A program made the translations under genes and the position numbers. Below are positions 16,042-24,499 of a stretch of DNA of 64,000 bases, piece after piece. Under the pieces are notes generated by a model, which had not been told where the DNA came from, ran no database searches, and saw only the letters and a list, made by a program, of their open reading frames with translations. Where the stretch lies: contig NZ_JAMSHT010000001.1 of assembly GCF_023805295.1 (NCBI RefSeq), positions 1,178,001 to 1,242,000 of the forward strand, read 5' to 3'. The DNA comes from Sphingomicrobium sediminis (GTDB lineage Bacteria; Pseudomonadota; Alphaproteobacteria; Sphingomonadales; Sphingomonadaceae). Each line of letters starts with the position of its first letter. Positions within the stretch are counted from its first letter, which is position 1.

Positions 16042-16937
16042 TGCGCCTTGCCTTTGCCCTCGCCATCCTGGCGACCCCGCTTCCCGCCTTCGCGCAGGGC
16101 AGCGGCCCCGCTGTCGGCGGCACTATCTTCGTCTCGTCGGACGCCGATGGCACCGACATACTCAGGGTCGGCGCCGACTTCGACATCGCCCGATGGAACC
16201 GCGAAAAGTATCGCGGAATCCGGGTCGAACGCGCTCACTTTGCGCCCGGCAACAGCGAGGTGGAGGACACCGACCTGCGCGTCTATGCCCGCATCGCCGA
16301 ACCGGTCGGCGAATGGAAACTGGCCGGAACGGTCGGCACCGATGGCGACGATCTGCTCGGCAGCATCACCGCCGTCCACGACGTCGCGCTGCGCAAGGAA
16401 TTTTTCCTTGAGCGCGAGATTGTCGAGACGCCCATCGGCCTCACGCAGGGCCTCATGAGCACCTATGGCGGGCTCGCGGTCGATATTCCTGCAGACGATC
16501 TCACCAGCTTCACGCTGCTGGGCGGCGTGCAGGCGTTTACCGGCGACAACACGCGCTATCACCTGCGCGCCAATGCGGTACGCGTAGTCGACCCCGACAA
16601 CGGCATCTCGATCCAACTGCGCGCGCGCTATTTCACCGACACGACCCCACGCGAATATGACTATTACGCGCCGGGCGAATATCTGCAGCTGCTGCCGGTG
16701 GTGCAGGTCCAGCGCTTCAACAACGGTTGGCGCTACCGCCTTGCCGGCGGCTGGGGCGCTCTGCGCGACAGCGACGAGGGCTGGCGCCAGTCGCGCTATG
16801 CCGAAGCCCGCCTGACGAGCCCCGATCTCGGCGGCTTCAGCATGGAGGCGCAGGCGCTCTATGCCGAGCAGCCGACCTTGCTCGGCGGCGCCTATAGCTA
16901 TGGCCAGTTCCAGCTGTCCGCGCGCACGGGTTTCTGA
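16041..16937 (+). CDS. Putative outer-membrane beta-barrel protein
   Basis: The 298-residue protein has a clear Sec signal peptide (RLAFALAILATPLPAFAQ) and then alternating polar/aromatic strands ending in a C-terminal Phe (LSARTGF), typical of outer-membrane barrels. It starts at an ATG overlapping the stop of the GT2 gene (TAATG), so it is translationally coupled to it. By analogy with synthase/porin pairs such as PgaC/PgaA it could export or anchor the polysaccharide. No TPR or deacetylase part is present. Family not recognised by sequence. Confidence 0.65.
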   Translation: MRLAFALAILATPLPAFAQGSGPAVGGTIFVSSDADGTDILRVGADFDIARWNREKYRGIRVERAHFAPGNSEVEDTDLRVYARIAEPVGEWKLAGTVGTDGDDLLGSITAVHDVALRKEFFLEREIVETPIGLTQGLMSTYGGLAVDIPADDLTSFTLLGGVQAFTGDNTRYHLRANAVRVVDPDNGISIQLRARYFTDTTPREYDYYAPGEYLQLLPVVQVQRFNNGWRYRLAGGWGALRDSDEGWRQSRYAEARLTSPDLGGFSMEAQALYAEQPTLLGGAYSYGQFQLSARTGF

Positions 16938-16949
16938 CCGCACAAACAT

Positions 16950-16978
16950 TTGCAATGGCAGCCACTTGTCGCTATGTG
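16950..16978 (+). promoter_or_regulatory. Candidate promoter of rplK-rplA
   Basis: TTGCAA and TATGTG with a 17-base spacer lie just after the outer-membrane gene, 122 bases upstream of rplK. The -35 matches the candidate secE and rpoB promoters. Confidence 0.5.
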
Positions 16979-17100
16979 GCCGCCGTTCCATCGAAAGATC
17001 GAGCAATTCGCGCGGGAGGCTTCGCTTCGTGCATGCCGCTTGTACCGCTTAACATGAGAGCCGCTTAGCGGTCTCGACAGTGTGAAAGGAATTCTTTGCC

Positions 17101-17532
17101 ATGGCGAAGAAGATTTCGGGCTATATTAAGCTCCAGGTGCCTTCGGGCGTCGCCAACCCCTCCCCGCCGATCGGCCCTGCGCTGGGTCAGCGCGGTGTCA
17201 ACATCATGGAATTCTGCAAGGCCTTCAACGCCGCCACGCAGGACATGGAAAAGAACATGCCGATCCCGACGACCATCACGGTCTATGCGGATCGCAGCTT
17301 CTCGTTCGAGATGAAGACCCCGCCGGCCAGCTTCCTGCTGAAGCGCGCCGCCAAGCTCAAGAAGGGTTCGTCGAACCCGGGCACCGAGAGCGCCGGCACG
17401 ATCAAGCGCAGCGATGTTGCCAAGATCGCGGAAACCAAGATGAAGGATCTCAACGCCAACGACATCGACGCGGCGACGAAGATCATCGAAGGCTCGGCTC
17501 GCGCCATGGGCCTTGAAGTGGTGGAGGGCTAA
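17101..17532 (+). CDS. rplK: 50S ribosomal protein L11
   Basis: L11 forms the stalk base that interacts with translation factors and RelA. The 143-residue length and segments [29 protein letters not shown] and the C-terminal RNA-binding domain ([29 protein letters not shown]) are standard. GAAAGGAATT precedes the ATG. It is two bases upstream of rplA. Confidence 0.98.
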   Translation: MAKKISGYIKLQVPSGVANPSPPIGPALGQRGVNIMEFCKAFNAATQDMEKNMPIPTTITVYADRSFSFEMKTPPASFLLKRAAKLKKGSSNPGTESAGTIKRSDVAKIAETKMKDLNANDIDAATKIIEGSARAMGLEVVEG

Positions 17533-17534
17533 AC

Positions 17535-18233
17535 ATGGTCAAGCTTACCAAGCGCCAGCAGGCATTCGCCGACAAGGTCGACAGCGAAGAGCTGTACTCG
17601 ATCGACGAAGCGATCAAGCTTCTCAAGGAAACCGCGACCGCCAAGTTTGACGAGACCGTCGAAGTCTCGATGAACCTCGGCGTCGACCCGCGTCACTCGG
17701 ACCAGATGGTTCGCGGCGTGGTCGCCATGCCCAACGGCACCGGCAAGACCCTCAAGGTCGCCGTGTTCGCCAAGGGTGACAAGGCCGAGGAAGCCGAAAA
17801 GGCCGGTGCCGACAAGGTTGGTGCCGAAGATCTCATGGAAGACATGCAGAACGGCAACCTCGACTATGACCGCGTCATCGCGACCCCGGACATGATGGGT
17901 GTCGTCGGCCGTCTCGGTAAGGTGCTCGGTCCCAAGGGCCTGATGCCGAACCCGAAGCTCGGCACCGTGACCCCGAACCCGGGCGATGCCGTGAAGGCCG
18001 CCAAGGCCGGTGAAGTCCAGTATCGCGCCGAAAAGGCCGGTATCGTCCATGCCGGCATCGGCAAGGCGAGCTTTGACGAGAAGGCCATTCGCGAGAATTT
18101 CGACGCGTTCGTGAACGCGATCGTCAAGGCCAAGCCGTCGGGCGCCAAGGGCAAGTATGTCCAGAAGGTCGCCATCAGCTCGACCATGGGCCGCGGCATC
18201 CGCATCAACACCAGCGAGGTCGAAGGCGCCTAA
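17535..18233 (+). CDS. rplA: 50S ribosomal protein L1
   Basis: L1 binds 23S rRNA at the L1 stalk and in many bacteria represses its own operon. The 232-residue protein carries the characteristic [22 protein letters not shown] segment and the usual two-domain organisation. It follows rplK by two bases and is closed by a strong terminator, so rplKA forms its own unit rather than reading into rplJL. Confidence 0.98.
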   Translation: MVKLTKRQQAFADKVDSEELYSIDEAIKLLKETATAKFDETVEVSMNLGVDPRHSDQMVRGVVAMPNGTGKTLKVAVFAKGDKAEEAEKAGADKVGAEDLMEDMQNGNLDYDRVIATPDMMGVVGRLGKVLGPKGLMPNPKLGTVTPNPGDAVKAAKAGEVQYRAEKAGIVHAGIGKASFDEKAIRENFDAFVNAIVKAKPSGAKGKYVQKVAISSTMGRGIRINTSEVEGA

Positions 18234-18256
18234 GCGCTTTTCGAAACCAGCTTAAG

Positions 18257-18293
18257 AAAAAGGGGTCGGAGCTCGTCGCTCCGGCCCCTTTTT
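18257..18293 (+). terminator. Intrinsic terminator of rplKA
   Basis: Arms GGGGTCGGAGC and GCTCCGGCCCC (11 pairs with one G-U) are separated by a five-base loop and followed by TTTTT. Confidence 0.85.
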
Positions 18294-18334
18294 CGTTTGT
18301 GGACGTTTCATCCAGACAGACTGCGGGGATGATG

Positions 18335-19990
18335 ATGGAAAATATCGGTGCCGACCTTGAGGTGATGAAGCGGGTGCCGCTGGCTGACGAACATGTCGCG
18401 GCCATTCGCGAGATCGCCGAGGAAGTCGAGTACGAGACGGGGGAAATGGTCGCCGAAGTCGGCGATCCGATGAACCGGTTCGTCTATGTCCTCGATGGCG
18501 AGATCGAGGTGGTCGATCCCTATTCCGGTGGCCGTCTCGTCGAAAGCACATTGGGTCCCACCCAGTTCATGGGCGAGCTCGCCTTCCTCAATGCCGGCAG
18601 CTACACCCTGCCCATGCGCGCGGCCAAGGCCACGACGACCCTCGAGGCGCCGCGCGAAAAGATGCTCGACCTGATGAGCAAGGTCCCCGAACTGTCCGAC
18701 CATGTGATCACCGTCTTCTCGGCGCGGCGGCGCAAGCAATTCGAGGATCATCGCAGCTCGATCAAGCTGATCGGCGCGGACAAGGATAGCGCGGTCCAGA
18801 ATGTCGCGCGCTTCCTCTCGCGCAACCGCATTCCCTTCCAGAATTACGATCTCGACACGTCCGAGGGCGAAGGCCTGCGCCTCTGCAAGATTGCCGAGCA
18901 TGAGCCGAGCGTCATATTCGCGTCCGACATGGTCATCGACGACCCCACGCCGCGCAAGGTCGCGCGCTTGCTCGGCCTCGACCTCGGCGTGGGCGAACAG
19001 GCCGAGGTCGACCTGCTGATCGTGGGCGGCGGTCCAGCAGGCGTCGCCGCGGCGGTCTATGCCGGCGCCGAGGGTCTCTCCGCCATCGCGATCGAGGATA
19101 CTGCCATTGGCGGCCAGGCTGGCACATCGAGCCGCATCGAGAATTATATGGGCTTCCCAACCGGTATTTCCGGCGCGGATCTCATCTATCGCGGGCAAGT
19201 TCAGGCGATGAAGTTCGGCACGCGCTTCGTGATGCCGCGCCGCGTCGTCAAACTCACCCAGCGCGAGGATGGCCGCTTCTGTGCAGAGCTGGACGAGGAT
19301 GGCGAAATCGTTTGCGCCCATTCCGTCCTTGTTGCCACCGGAGTCCAGTATCGTCGCTTGCCGCTCGACCGCCTGCAGGAACTTGAGGGCGCCGGCATCT
19401 ATTATGCGGCGACCGAGATGGAAGCGCGCTTCTGCGCCGGCAAGGAAGCCGTCGTCATCGGCGGCGGTAACAGCGCCGGCCAAGCCGCCATGTATTTGTC
19501 GCGCCACGCCAAGTGCGTCCATCTCATGATCCGCGGCGACACGCTCGCCGACAGCATGTCGAGCTACCTGCGCGACCGGCTCGAAGCCGACCCCGGCATC
19601 CAGATTCATTACAATAGCGAGGTGTGCGGGCTGCATGGCGAAGGGACGCTCGATGCAGTGACGATCAAGGGGCCCGACGGCGAGCGGCGGCAGGATTGCG
19701 GCGGTCTCTTCATCATGATCGGCGCCGCGCCCAATACCGAATGGCTCTCCGACCTCGTCGAGCTCGACGAGAAGGGCTTCGTCTTGTGCGGTGCCGATGT
19801 CGGCAAGCCGATGTTCGCTGAAACCAGCTGCGACGGCATCTTCGCGGTCGGCGATGTGCGCGCCAGCTCGATCAAGCGTGTCGCCTCTGCCGTGGGCGAA
19901 GGCTCGGTCGTCGTCAGCTCGATCTGGAGCCATGTCGCCAAATGCCATGAGAAGATGGGCAACGACCCGCCCGGCAGCATCGACGACTAG
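18335..19990 (+). CDS. Cyclic-nucleotide-binding-domain / thioredoxin-reductase-like flavoprotein
   Basis: The ~551-residue protein joins an N-terminal cyclic-nucleotide-binding fold (about residues 15-130, with the GELAFLNAGSYTLPMRA phosphate cassette-like stretch), a thioredoxin/glutaredoxin-like segment (about 155-215) and a two-dinucleotide-domain oxidoreductase: FAD motif VGGGPAGVAAAVYAG, ATG motif VLVATGVQYRRL, NAD(P) motif VIGGGNSAGQAAMYLS and a late FAVGDVRA. The usual thioredoxin reductase CxxC ahead of the NAD motif is absent; only one Cys (ARFCAGKE) remains. Three consecutive ATG codons (18329-18337) are possible starts; the last is best spaced from GGGG. Substrate unknown. Confidence 0.85.
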   Translation: MENIGADLEVMKRVPLADEHVAAIREIAEEVEYETGEMVAEVGDPMNRFVYVLDGEIEVVDPYSGGRLVESTLGPTQFMGELAFLNAGSYTLPMRAAKATTTLEAPREKMLDLMSKVPELSDHVITVFSARRRKQFEDHRSSIKLIGADKDSAVQNVARFLSRNRIPFQNYDLDTSEGEGLRLCKIAEHEPSVIFASDMVIDDPTPRKVARLLGLDLGVGEQAEVDLLIVGGGPAGVAAAVYAGAEGLSAIAIEDTAIGGQAGTSSRIENYMGFPTGISGADLIYRGQVQAMKFGTRFVMPRRVVKLTQREDGRFCAELDEDGEIVCAHSVLVATGVQYRRLPLDRLQELEGAGIYYAATEMEARFCAGKEAVVIGGGNSAGQAAMYLSRHAKCVHLMIRGDTLADSMSSYLRDRLEADPGIQIHYNSEVCGLHGEGTLDAVTIKGPDGERRQDCGGLFIMIGAAPNTEWLSDLVELDEKGFVLCGADVGKPMFAETSCDGIFAVGDVRASSIKRVASAVGEGSVVVSSIWSHVAKCHEKMGNDPPGSIDD

Positions 19991-20023
19991 ACACGCCCCC
20001 TCACCCCGCAATAGGTTTCGCCC

Positions 20024-20557
20024 ATGAAACATCTCGCCCCGCTCGCTCTTCTATCCGCCTTGGCGGCCTGTTCGGCGCCCGAAGCGCCCGAGGCTGAGCC
20101 TGCTGCTGTCGAGGTCGTCGATGCCGATGCCTGCCTACCGCTCGAGGCAGCCGACAAGGCGGCATTGCGCCAGCTCGACCAGGATTATGGCGCGGCTTGG
20201 CTGCTCGAAGGCAGCGAGGCGCAAAGCGAAGCGTTGATGAAGTTGTTCGCCGAGGATGCCGTCATCATCCCGGGCGCGGGCGCAGAACCCTTGGAAGGCC
20301 GCGACGCGCTCGAGGACTTCTGGTTCCACGAGGACAGCCCGCCCACCATCGTCAATCATTTCGAGCGCGCGACCGCCTCGATCGAAGGCACGTCCTGCCT
20401 CGCTGCCATCACCGGTCGGTCGAGCGCGCAATGGGAATATGAGGGCGAAACGACCGACTATGACGGCAATTACATGATCCTCGCCGCCCAGGCTGCCGAC
20501 GGCAGCTGGCAGATCGGCCGGATGATCTGGAATTCGCGGCCCGGAGACGACGAGTAA
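20024..20557 (+). CDS. NTF2-like (DUF4440-type) lipoprotein
   Basis: The 177-residue product begins with a lipoprotein signal (LSALAAC) and an acidic linker, then has a single NTF2/SnoaL-like fold: a helix (DQDYGAAWLLEGSEAQ), the catalytic-pocket loop AEDAVIIPGAGAEPLEGRDALEDFW, and strands ending WQIGRMIWNSR. DUF4440 domains bind small molecules but have no fixed reaction. It is downstream of the flavoprotein by 33 bases and may be co-transcribed. It sits where rplJ would normally follow rplA. Confidence 0.82.
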   Translation: MKHLAPLALLSALAACSAPEAPEAEPAAVEVVDADACLPLEAADKAALRQLDQDYGAAWLLEGSEAQSEALMKLFAEDAVIIPGAGAEPLEGRDALEDFWFHEDSPPTIVNHFERATASIEGTSCLAAITGRSSAQWEYEGETTDYDGNYMILAAQAADGSWQIGRMIWNSRPGDDE

Positions 20558-20560
20558 GGC

Positions 20561-20588
20561 TTGACTCTCAAGGTCAAATCCGTAGGTA
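20561..20588 (+). promoter_or_regulatory. Possible rplJL promoter
   Basis: TTGACT and TAGGTA are separated by 16 bases directly after the lipoprotein stop. The only obstacle to assigning it to rplJL is the hairpin terminator that follows within 10 bases, so it may instead be part of an attenuated leader. Confidence 0.3.
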
Positions 20589-20596
20589 GCCCCTCG

Positions 20597-20619
20597 AAGC
20601 CGCCTTCGGGCGGTTTTCT
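20597..20619 (+). terminator. Terminator or attenuator before rplJ
   Basis: CCGCC-TTCG-GGCGG followed by TTTT. It probably ends the flavoprotein/lipoprotein transcript, or attenuates the rplJL leader. The remaining 200 bases to rplJ hold no gene and could be the L10 autoregulatory leader; I could not identify its structure. Confidence 0.6.
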
Positions 20620-20818
20620 CTGTCCGAGACAGTTGCTGAGGTTCGCCTCTTAATTTGCAGCCTAGACGGGGATGGTAGAGAGACATTCCGGACGGCACTT
20701 GCCGTATCCGAACCTGTCGATCCTCAATTCCCAACGGACTTTTCGCTGGTGCTGTCAAAGGCATCGGCAAACGCATGTGCGGCAATGGTGCCGTCATGTG
20801 AATGATTGGGAGTATGGC

Positions 20819-21325
20819 ATGGATCGTTCGCAAAAAGCCGATCTGGTTGCCGAGCTGAAAGACGTCTTTGCGGAGACGGGCGTTGTGGTCGTGACCCGGA
20901 ATAACGGGCTCACGGTGTCGCAGTCGTCCAACCTGCGCAACCAGATGCGTGACGCCGGTGCCCAGTTCAAGGTCGCGAAGAACCGCCTTGCCCTGATCGC
21001 CCTCGAGGACAGCCAGTACAAGCCGATCGGCGAACTGCTGAAGGGGCCGACCGCCCTTGCGACCTCGTCCGATCCGGTGGCTGCCGCCAAGGTGGCCGTC
21101 AACTTCGCCAAGGAGAACGAACAGTTCGAAATCCTCGGCGGTGCGATGGGCGAGACCGTTCTCGATGTCGACGGGATCAAGGCACTGGCCGAACTGCCCT
21201 CGCTCGACGAGCTTCGCGGCAAGATTGTGGGTCTTATCAATGCGCCCGCAACCAAGATCGCGCAGATCTCGAAGGAGCCTGCGGGTCTTCTCGCACGCGT
21301 CCTGAGCGCCAAGGCTGCGGCCTGA
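20819..21325 (+). CDS. rplJ: 50S ribosomal protein L10
   Basis: L10 is the base on which L7/L12 dimers assemble. The 168-residue protein begins [15 protein letters not shown] and has the conserved [11 protein letters not shown] and [15 protein letters not shown] segments and a C-terminal helix for L12. I chose the ATG at 20819 because GGGAG lies six bases upstream; longer frames add unsupported sequence. It is 57 bases before rplL. It is encoded 2.6 kb away from rplA, unlike the compact order in most bacteria. Confidence 0.97.
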   Translation: MDRSQKADLVAELKDVFAETGVVVVTRNNGLTVSQSSNLRNQMRDAGAQFKVAKNRLALIALEDSQYKPIGELLKGPTALATSSDPVAAAKVAVNFAKENEQFEILGGAMGETVLDVDGIKALAELPSLDELRGKIVGLINAPATKIAQISKEPAGLLARVLSAKAAA

Positions 21326-21382
21326 CTTTAGGTTTGGTTCAAAACTCAATTACCGGGCACATTGCCCACATGGAGACTATAA

Positions 21383-21757
21383 ATGGCTGATCTGGAAAAG
21401 ATTGTTGACCAGCTTTCGGAACTGACCGTTCTCGAAGCTGCCGAGCTTTCGAAAATGCTCGAAGAAAAGTGGGGCGTGAGCGCCTCGGCCGCGGTTGCTG
21501 TTGCAGCGCCGGGTGCCGGTGGTGGCGAAGCTGCTGCTGAAGAAAAGGACGAGTTCGACGTGATCCTCACCGGCGACGGTGGCAAGAAGATCAACGTCAT
21601 CAAGGAAGTCCGTGCGATCACCGGCCTGGGTCTTGGCGAAGCCAAGGCGCTCGTCGAAGGCGCTCCGAAGCCCCTCAAGGAAGGTGCTTCGAAGGACGAA
21701 GCCAACGAAATCAAGGAAAAGATCGAAGCCGCTGGCGGCACCGTCGAGCTCAAGTAA
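21383..21757 (+). CDS. rplL: 50S ribosomal protein L7/L12
   Basis: The 124-residue stalk protein has the N-terminal dimerisation helix pair ([30 protein letters not shown]), an Ala/Gly hinge and the C-terminal factor-binding domain ([37 protein letters not shown]). It ends the rplJL unit and is followed by a terminator. rpoB lies 11 kb downstream. Confidence 0.98.
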   Translation: MADLEKIVDQLSELTVLEAAELSKMLEEKWGVSASAAVAVAAPGAGGGEAAAEEKDEFDVILTGDGGKKINVIKEVRAITGLGLGEAKALVEGAPKPLKEGASKDEANEIKEKIEAAGGTVELK

Positions 21758-21792
21758 GCTCCACGCGATCTTCCGAGATTATCGGAACACGG

Positions 21793-21820
21793 AAAGGGCG
21801 GCCTTCGGGTCGCCCTTTTT
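21793..21820 (+). terminator. Intrinsic terminator of rplJL
   Basis: GGGCGGCC-TTCG-GGTCGCCC followed by TTTTT ends rplJL and separates it from the convergent DM13 gene. Confidence 0.85.
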
Positions 21821-21823
21821 GAT

Positions 21824-22300
21824 TCAGCCTTCGCGATACTGGCCGGCAGTGATGAACTCGCCGAAACTTTCGCACCAGATCACCACGGTCGTATATTCCT
21901 CAAGATCGATGCCTTCGGGCAGGTCGAGGATGAAACCGTCGAAGCTTCGCACCATGCCAACGCGAAAAGCTTCGTCCTTGACGGCCAAAAACTCGTCCTC
22001 ATGCTCGACGAAGTCACGCGTGAGATAGACGTAGTAATCGGGCCCGGGTGCCAGCTCGCCCTGATGCGAGATTGCGTCCTCGGTGATGCTGATCTTCCCT
22101 TCGCCCCAGTGGAGCCGGTCGCTGCCGCGAAGGTCGCGCGTCAGTTCGGCAGAATAGGTCGCCGCCGCGGCCTGCTCCTCCAGGACTTGGCTCGGCGGTG
22201 CGGGCTCGGCGGTCAGGATAGGCAGGAAATAGACCCCTGCGCCAAAGCCGATCGCGATGGCGATCAGGTGGGTCACGATCAATGCGAAGATGCGTACCAT
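21824..22300 (-). CDS. Membrane-anchored DM13 domain protein
   Basis: The 158-residue product has one N-terminal membrane helix (about residues 5-27) followed by a single DM13 domain: DRLHWGEGKISITED, GELAPGPDYYVYLTRDF and the closing VVIWCESFGEFITAGQY with the conserved Cys. DM13 domains are proposed to serve in electron transfer or hydroxylation. The domain probably faces the periplasm. The gene is convergent with rplL and divergent from the sigma factor gene. Confidence 0.85.
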   Translation of the reverse strand: MVRIFALIVTHLIAIAIGFGAGVYFLPILTAEPAPPSQVLEEQAAAATYSAELTRDLRGSDRLHWGEGKISITEDAISHQGELAPGPDYYVYLTRDFVEHEDEFLAVKDEAFRVGMVRSFDGFILDLPEGIDLEEYTTVVIWCESFGEFITAGQYREG

Positions 22301-22419
22301 TTCAAGAGCCCCTTCATTTGCTGTCGGCCAAGTCTGCTACCAAAGCTGTTCGCCGCCAACCCCCTCTCGGTTACGCTTCCCCTTCCCTTTTTCGCAGCCG
22401 CCCCCTAGCGTCCGCGCCT

Positions 22420-22998
22420 ATGAGCCGAGCGCCCCGCCGATCGACCCCTGAGGAACGTGCCGCGCTGGAATCCGCGCTCGTTGCGACGGGCGAAGAGGAT
22501 CGCTCTGCCTTTTCAACACTTTACCGACTTACGTCCGCGAAGCTTTTTGGCATCTGCTTACGTATCTGTGGAAGCAAGGCTGCTGCGGAGGACGTGATGA
22601 GCGATGTCTATCTAACGATCTGGAAGCGTGCGGGCGCCTATCAGCCCGGGCGCGCGAGCCCGATCAGCTGGCTCGCCACCATCGCGCGCAACCGTGCCAT
22701 CGATTGGCGCCGCGCCGCAGCCAACCGCCCGATGGCGGATATTGACGACGTCGTCGAACCCGCCAGCGACACGCCGGCCGCCGACGACATGATCGCCGAA
22801 AGCCAGCGCGATGCAGCGCTGGAGGAATGTTTGCGCGGGCTGGGCGATGACCAGCAGCGTGCGGTGCGTACCGCTTTCTTTGGCGGGCTCACCTATGCCG
22901 AGCTTGCCGACAAGGAAGGCATTCCTCTCGGCACGATGAAAAGCAGGATGCGGCGCGCGCTCATTGCGCTCAAATCCTGTATGGAAGGGAAGGAATGA
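22420..22998 (+). CDS. ECF sigma factor (SigK-like)
   Basis: The 192-residue product has regions 2 (LYRLTSAKLFGICLRICGSKAAAEDVMSDVYLTIWKRAGAY split over sigma region 2.2-2.4) and 4 (CLRGLGDDQQRAVRTAFFGGLTYAELADKEGIPLGTMKSRMRRAL), typical of extracytoplasmic-function factors controlled by an RskA-type anti-sigma. It overlaps the anti-sigma gene by four bases. I started it at MSRAPRRS; upstream in-frame codons are not supported by a ribosome-binding site. Confidence 0.9.
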   Translation: MSRAPRRSTPEERAALESALVATGEEDRSAFSTLYRLTSAKLFGICLRICGSKAAAEDVMSDVYLTIWKRAGAYQPGRASPISWLATIARNRAIDWRRAAANRPMADIDDVVEPASDTPAADDMIAESQRDAALEECLRGLGDDQQRAVRTAFFGGLTYAELADKEGIPLGTMKSRMRRALIALKSCMEGKE

Positions 22999-23756
22999 GC
23001 GAAAAGGACGATGTAACTGCAGCCGAACTGGCGCTGGGCCTGCTCGAGGGAGACGAGCGGGCGGCGGCGCAACGTCGCGTGCTGTCCGATCCCGAATTTG
23101 CTGCCGAAGTCGAAAAGTGGCGCGACCACTTCGCGACGCTCTTCCCGCAAGTGCCGGAAGCCGAACCGCCCGCATCGCTCGAGGCCCGCATCCTGGCGGC
23201 CAATGATCCTGTGCCTGCTGCACGCAGCAAGGGCCCGGGTCTCTGGCGCCCCGCCGCAATTGTCGCGAGCCTCGGCCTTGTCGGCCTGACCACCATGACC
23301 CTGGTACAGCAGCCCTCCTCCACCGCATACGAGGACGCCGCCGAAATGTCGGTGCCCAGCATGGCGGACGAGCAGGTCACTGCCGAAACCGAAACGATGG
23401 CCAATGCCGATCTGGGTACGGAAAGAGCGATCGCAGCCGCGCCGCTGATCGCCAGCTTCACCGTTGCCGGTTTCGACCAGCCCCGGGTCGCGATCTACAA
23501 TGCCGCTTCCGAAACGCTGACCATGCCGGGCGACATGCCCATCCCTGCCGGTCATAGCGCCCAGCTCTGGGCCGAATTGGATGGCAAAGCGGTGGCGCTT
23601 GGCACCTTCGCCGCCGTCGATGGGGGCGTCGCAGCCTCGACCACCCGCGAACTGCCCGCCGGCACCGTGCTGATGATCAGCTTCGAACCCGAGGGCCAGC
23701 CGGTCACAAATATTTCGGGCGAAGTCGTGGCCGAAGGTCGTCTCACGACAGTCTGA
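22995..23756 (+). CDS. RskA-type anti-sigma factor
   Basis: The 253-residue protein has a cytoplasmic N-terminal zinc-less anti-sigma region (ELALGLLEGDERAAAQRRVL), one membrane helix near residue 80-100 (WRPAAIVASLGLVGLTTMTL) and a periplasmic domain of the anti-sigma-K RskA C-terminal type (AIYNAASETLTMPGDMPIPAGHSAQLWAEL, split). It starts inside the sigma gene (ATGA overlap), which enforces paired synthesis. It is expected to hold the sigma factor at the membrane until a signal triggers proteolysis. Confidence 0.88.
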   Translation: MSEKDDVTAAELALGLLEGDERAAAQRRVLSDPEFAAEVEKWRDHFATLFPQVPEAEPPASLEARILAANDPVPAARSKGPGLWRPAAIVASLGLVGLTTMTLVQQPSSTAYEDAAEMSVPSMADEQVTAETETMANADLGTERAIAAAPLIASFTVAGFDQPRVAIYNAASETLTMPGDMPIPAGHSAQLWAELDGKAVALGTFAAVDGGVAASTTRELPAGTVLMISFEPEGQPVTNISGEVVAEGRLTTV

Positions 23757-23850
23757 CCCATTTTGGCGGTGAAGCGATCATCCGCCACCCAATCGTCTCC
23801 GTAGTTCGTGATGCTCGCCCCAATGGCGCGTCACGAAAAAGGAGACAAAA

Positions 23851-24381
23851 ATGAAGTTCACCAAGACCCTGCTCGCCGCCGCTGCGCTGGCGACCGCCAC
23901 TGCCGTTCCCGCTAGCGCCGGCCATCATCACAACAGCCAGCCCGACATCGTCGCTGCTGCTGCGTCGAACGACAATTTCGAAACGCTCGTCGCTGCCGTG
24001 AAGGCTGCGGGCCTTGTCGAAACGCTGCAGGGCGATGGTCCCTTCACCGTCTTCGCGCCCACCGACCGCGCCTTTGCCAAGCTGCCCGACGGCACCGTCG
24101 GCGCGCTAGTCCAGCCCGAAAATCGCGACGCGCTGACCGGTATTCTCACCTATCATGTCGTTGCCGGCGAATTCAAAGCCGCCGACGTGCTCGACCTCGT
24201 CCGTCGCCATGGCGGCAGCGCTGCCATCCCCACGGTTCAGGGCGGCGAACTGATCGCCTCGCTGTCGGACGGCGAGCTCATCCTCACCGATGAACAAGGT
24301 AACCGTATCGCGGTCACCCAGACCGACCTCGACGTCTCGAACGGCGTCATCCACGTCATTGACGGCGTGCTGATGCCGTAA
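23851..24381 (+). CDS. Exported fasciclin (FAS1) domain protein
   Basis: The 176-residue product has a signal peptide cleaved after VPASAG, a His-rich start (GHHHNS) and one FAS1 domain: DNFETLVAAVKAAGLVETLQ, the H1 motif GPFTVFAPTDRAFAKLP, LTYHVVAG and the H2 motif NGVIHVIDGVLMP. FAS1 proteins act in adhesion. AAGGAG precedes the ATG. It is 94 bases downstream of the anti-sigma gene and so resembles the SigK-RskA-MPT70/83 arrangement of mycobacteria, in which the fasciclin proteins are targets of the sigma factor. Control here by this sigma is inferred. Confidence 0.93.
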   Translation: MKFTKTLLAAAALATATAVPASAGHHHNSQPDIVAAAASNDNFETLVAAVKAAGLVETLQGDGPFTVFAPTDRAFAKLPDGTVGALVQPENRDALTGILTYHVVAGEFKAADVLDLVRRHGGSAAIPTVQGGELIASLSDGELILTDEQGNRIAVTQTDLDVSNGVIHVIDGVLMP

Positions 24382-24410
24382 CGCCCCCTAGTCGGCAACC
24401 AAGCACGCCA

Positions 24411-24462
24411 CGGGCGGTGCGCGGGTCCCATCCCTCTGGGCCTGTCGCACCGCCCATTTTTT
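24411..24462 (+). terminator. Intrinsic terminator after fasciclin gene
   Basis: A perfect ten-base stem GGGCGGTGCG/CGCACCGCCC with a long loop is followed by ATTTTTT. Confidence 0.75.
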
Positions 24463-24499
24463 AAGCGGGCGCTAACCCCTTTCGCTTATAAGGCGTGGC

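Noticed and set aside
18299..18334. GTG start 36 bases upstream of the flavoprotein ATG cluster
   Set aside because: It falls within the T-tract of the rplKA terminator and lacks a ribosome-binding site; three ATG codons follow a GGGG.
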